Shown here: positions 62,095-64,000 of the stretch, piece by piece
Position numbering within the stretch: the first letter of the stretch is position 1
Layout of the letters: every line of letters starts with the position of its first letter
From: DAOLCO01 sp964612555
GTDB lineage: Bacteria; Bdellovibrionota_C; UBA2361; SZUA-149; DAOLCO01
Direction of reading: 5' to 3'
NCBI GenBank assembly: GCA_964612555.1
Contig: CAZTBW010000003.1
Span: 62,001-126,000, forward strand
Length of the DNA: 64,000 nt
The notes under the pieces: generated by a model
What the model was told of the DNA's origin: nothing
Seen by the model: only the letters and a program-made list of their open reading frames with translations
Databases searched by the model: none
Position numbers and translations under genes: made by a program

Positions 62095-63306
62095 CTACTC
62101 CCCAAGTGATGAATTGTTAAACTGAGATTTTCCTGGAAGAGGTCCTGAAAGCTTCCTGACCCAGCTTTCAATATTATACGGATCGATATCACTGATAACC
62201 CCACCGCTCAGAGACTGGAGCACCGGAACCATCTTCCTTGCGACATACACACGACCTCCTCCTGATGCCAGAAGCTGGTTCTTCTCTTTTTCAATTTCAG
62301 AGATTGCCACTTCATAGAGCTTGTCAGCTCTTGCTCTTTGCTCTGCTTCGTAACTTCTTGCTTCCTCATCAAGGACCCGTACCTGCGCCTCCCCTTCCTC
62401 TTTCAAAACAGCAATCTTCTGTCCATCCCAAAACGCACGCATCTCTTCCGTTTTAGCACGAGCTTCAGCAAGTGAACTTTGAGCGGAATTCAGTACTTCA
62501 GTGGCATCCTGAAGATTTTTAGCAAAAATCTGATCATCAATTTTTTGCTCTGCGTAGGTGTATCTTCTCACCAGAGTACCCCACAACTCAATTCCTTCCT
62601 TATTGGCAAACTCATTAATGGATTCACTTGATTTCAAAGCCGCTTTTTCCCGAAGAGACGGGTTATAGTAATCTATCGCAGAAAGAGCACTCAACCAGCG
62701 TTTCAGTTTATCTTCAGACTTACCTACAAAGGTCTTTAATTGTCGTTTGTGATTTGAGCCGTAGGTATTAACCAGATCTTTTGGTCCGCCGTGGGTACGG
62801 GTAACTCTCTGAACAACGGGAACATCGGAGCTATCCATATTTGATTCTGTAGAGCTCCAGTCAACCCCGACACTTTCGCTGCTGCCGGGTTTCTTGAAGT
62901 ATCGAAGCACGAGGGTGATGTCGGTTTTAACCTTGGAACCATCTGAAGTGGGGATCTCAAGATATGGGAGATTAAGGTCACCACTTTCTTCACTGGAATC
63001 AAGCTGTACGAACTGGAAATCCCGAGGGATTAAAATCACGTCCGAGATATATGGTATTTTCCAATGAAGCCCCGGGACGAGACCACGTTCGTTATACCCC
63101 TCCTCAAGAACTCCCATGAGAGAAAAGAAATTCTGACGAATTCCGATTTTGTTTGGTGGTACGATCTTACCGAAAACAAAGAAGACAAGTACAACCAGAA
63201 CAAGAATCATAGTAACAAAAAAAGCAAGCAAACCAAGAATTGATCCCGATTCGCCATCAGTTAGCCCTGATCTACTGTCTACAACACTGTCAGACACTTT
63301 CCTCAT
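62095..63306 (-). CDS. SPFH/prohibitin-domain membrane protein, HflK-like
   Basis: A 403-residue protein with AAGGA 8 bases before the ATG. It has one N-terminal membrane helix (about 22-46), SPFH domain (GIRQNFFSLMGVLEEGYNERGLVPGLHWKIPY and KVKTDITLVLRYF) and a coiled-coil C-terminus (about 250-340). HflK/HflC rings surround FtsH protease; no ftsH gene lies here. The order and spacing with the lipoprotein partner support a two-subunit complex. Confidence 0.85.
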   Translation of the reverse strand: MRKVSDSVVDSRSGLTDGESGSILGLLAFFVTMILVLVVLVFFVFGKIVPPNKIGIRQNFFSLMGVLEEGYNERGLVPGLHWKIPYISDVILIPRDFQFVQLDSSEESGDLNLPYLEIPTSDGSKVKTDITLVLRYFKKPGSSESVGVDWSSTESNMDSSDVPVVQRVTRTHGGPKDLVNTYGSNHKRQLKTFVGKSEDKLKRWLSALSAIDYYNPSLREKAALKSSESINEFANKEGIELWGTLVRRYTYAEQKIDDQIFAKNLQDATEVLNSAQSSLAEARAKTEEMRAFWDGQKIAVLKEEGEAQVRVLDEEARSYEAEQRARADKLYEVAISEIEKEKNQLLASGGGRVYVARKMVPVLQSLSGGVISDIDPYNIESWVRKLSGPLPGKSQFNNSSLGE

Positions 63307-63430
63307 TTGAATATCCTTTTAAAATGTACTAATACGAATTAGAATTTGAAGACTATAAACTATAATAACTAGAAACAAATTTCGCAAACCTGTTTTAGCA
63401 CAAGATGGGTCGGGTAATTTTTTGCACTCT

Positions 63431-63910
63431 ATGAGTATCCATATTGTTTTGTTCGAACCCTTAATCCCTCAAAATACCGGTAACATTGCCCGGCTTACTG
63501 CTGCCAATAACCTTACACTGCATCTGATTGAACCTCTGGGTTTTGATCTGAGTGACAGGTACATGAAGCGGGCAGGTCTTGACTACTGGCAGGAAGTCAA
63601 ACTGAAAGTACACTCTGACTGGGAAAATTTTCTTTCAAATGAAAATATTCCGGATGAGCTGGTATACATGATTACCACAAAGGGCGGTAAATCAATTTAC
63701 GATACCAGATTTACATCGGGGGCGTATCTTGTTTTCGGAAATGAATCAAAAGGCTTCCCTGATTTCATGCATGAACAATATAAAAATCAAAGAATAAAAA
63801 TCCCCATGAAAAATGAAAATATCAGAAGTCTGAATCTTTCCAATTCAGTATCAATATGTTGTTTTGAAGCACTAAGGCAAATCGATGTAAGCGTTCAAAG
63901 GGGTGGGTAA
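63431..63910 (+). CDS. trmL: tRNA (cytidine(34)-2'-O)-methyltransferase TrmL
   Basis: TrmL, a SPOUT-fold enzyme, methylates the 2'-OH of the wobble base in two leucine tRNAs. The 159-residue protein has EPLIPQNTGNIARL, IEPLGFDLSDRYMKRAGLDYW, FGNESKGFP and IRSLNLSNSVSI, all family hallmarks. The start is ATG 63431; a TTG three codons before is less likely. It is divergent from the SPFH pair. The remaining 90 bases of the window hold no gene I can support. Confidence 0.95.
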   Translation: MSIHIVLFEPLIPQNTGNIARLTAANNLTLHLIEPLGFDLSDRYMKRAGLDYWQEVKLKVHSDWENFLSNENIPDELVYMITTKGGKSIYDTRFTSGAYLVFGNESKGFPDFMHEQYKNQRIKIPMKNENIRSLNLSNSVSICCFEALRQIDVSVQRGG

Positions 63911-64000
63911 GGCACTTGAAAAATCCCTTATATAAAATGCATGTCCCCTGCTACTAATAAGGGAGTTAAACGCTTACAGATCGATTACGCAAGCTGAATG

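Noticed and set aside
63421..63500. tRNA-like TTCGAACCC motif in the trmL start region
   Set aside because: It lies in the coding sequence of trmL and no cloverleaf can be formed around it; no tRNA found in the window.
1..64000. CRISPR array, integrase, transposase or prophage
   Set aside because: No regularly spaced repeats and no recombinase or phage-structural motifs were seen in any open frame.

Overview
The window reads as chromosomal DNA of a moderately AT-rich, Gram-negative (diderm) bacterium. The evidence for a diderm is apolipoprotein N-acyltransferase (Lnt), a MurE ligase with the DNPR motif typical of meso-diaminopimelate enzymes, lipoprotein and Tat-type signals, and a type III secretion/flagellar ATPase with its stator. 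The gene set (nifS-mnmA-mtaB-rnc-era-der, rplU-rpmA-obgE, prkA-yeaH-spoVR, a DUF1559 prepilin-like protein, split B12 mutase) does not fix a phylum. Deltaproteobacteria/Bdellovibrionota-like or Planctomycete/PVC-like uncultivated lineages are both possible; this is inference. I see no tRNA, rRNA, CRISPR array, integrase or transposase.

Layout. Positions 1-485: 5' part of rpsB (minus), cut by the window edge. 1-3.1 kb: orphan sctL-sctN pair (plus). 3.1-6.0 kb: PanE-like reductase, Lrp/AsnC-like regulator and a DUF4143 ATPase (minus), the last preceded by a perfect inverted repeat. 6.3-7.75 kb: a large protein ending in a thioredoxin-like domain (plus). 7.8-15.4 kb: a tight minus-strand operon nifS-mnmA-mtaB-rnc-era-der (sulfur mobilisation, tRNA thiolation/methylthiolation, RNA processing and ribosome-assembly GTPases). 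15.6-17.6 kb: one unknown gene, a 37-residue membrane protein not seen by long-ORF searches, and a long hairpin. 17.55-23.6 kb: minus operon HIT-enoyl-CoA hydratase-acyl-CoA dehydrogenase-B12 mutase large/small subunits-murE; the mutase carries active-site residues of isobutyryl-CoA mutase rather than methylmalonyl-CoA mutase. 23.8-29.3 kb: mixed genes (unknowns, Lnt, Rieske protein, response regulator, YmdB phosphodiesterase).

29.5-34.8 kb: prkA-yeaH-spoVR plus a membrane-anchored unknown (plus), a stress/starvation module. 34.8-39.8 kb: second DUF4143 ATPase, then a YhaN/YhaO (SbcC/SbcD-like) pair (minus). 39.9-43.1 kb: a very large bifunctional penicillin-binding protein. 43.1-45.4 kb: low-complexity small ORF, CDGSH protein, FHA protein. 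45.6-48.9 kb: thiC, an IHF/HU protein overlapping a TetR regulator. 49-53.2 kb: accessory membrane/pilin-like/TPR genes. 53.5-55.2 kb: rplU-rpmA-obgE. 55.4-63.9 kb: TPR gene with a strong terminator, M20 amidohydrolase, rsfS with a good sigma70 promoter, thiolase, stand-alone Smr protein, methyltransferase, a pair of SPFH (HflK/HflC-like) proteins, and trmL.

How the genes fit together: translation/ribosome biogenesis functions dominate (rpsB, rplU, rpmA, obgE, era, der, rnc, rsfS, mnmA, mtaB, trmL). A second theme is acyl-CoA catabolism (hydratase, dehydrogenase, mutase, thiolase). The most interesting non-coding signals are a GC-rich repeat-plus-hairpin module found twice (24.5 kb and 58.3 kb, same internal orientation), the 15-bp palindrome before the DUF4143 gene, a nested palindrome inside the 3' end of sctL, and a GC-rich palindrome-like repeat that supplies the last codons of obgE. 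Small accessory genes of interest are the His-rich CPWC membrane protein at 50.3 kb and the 37-residue membrane protein at 17.1 kb.
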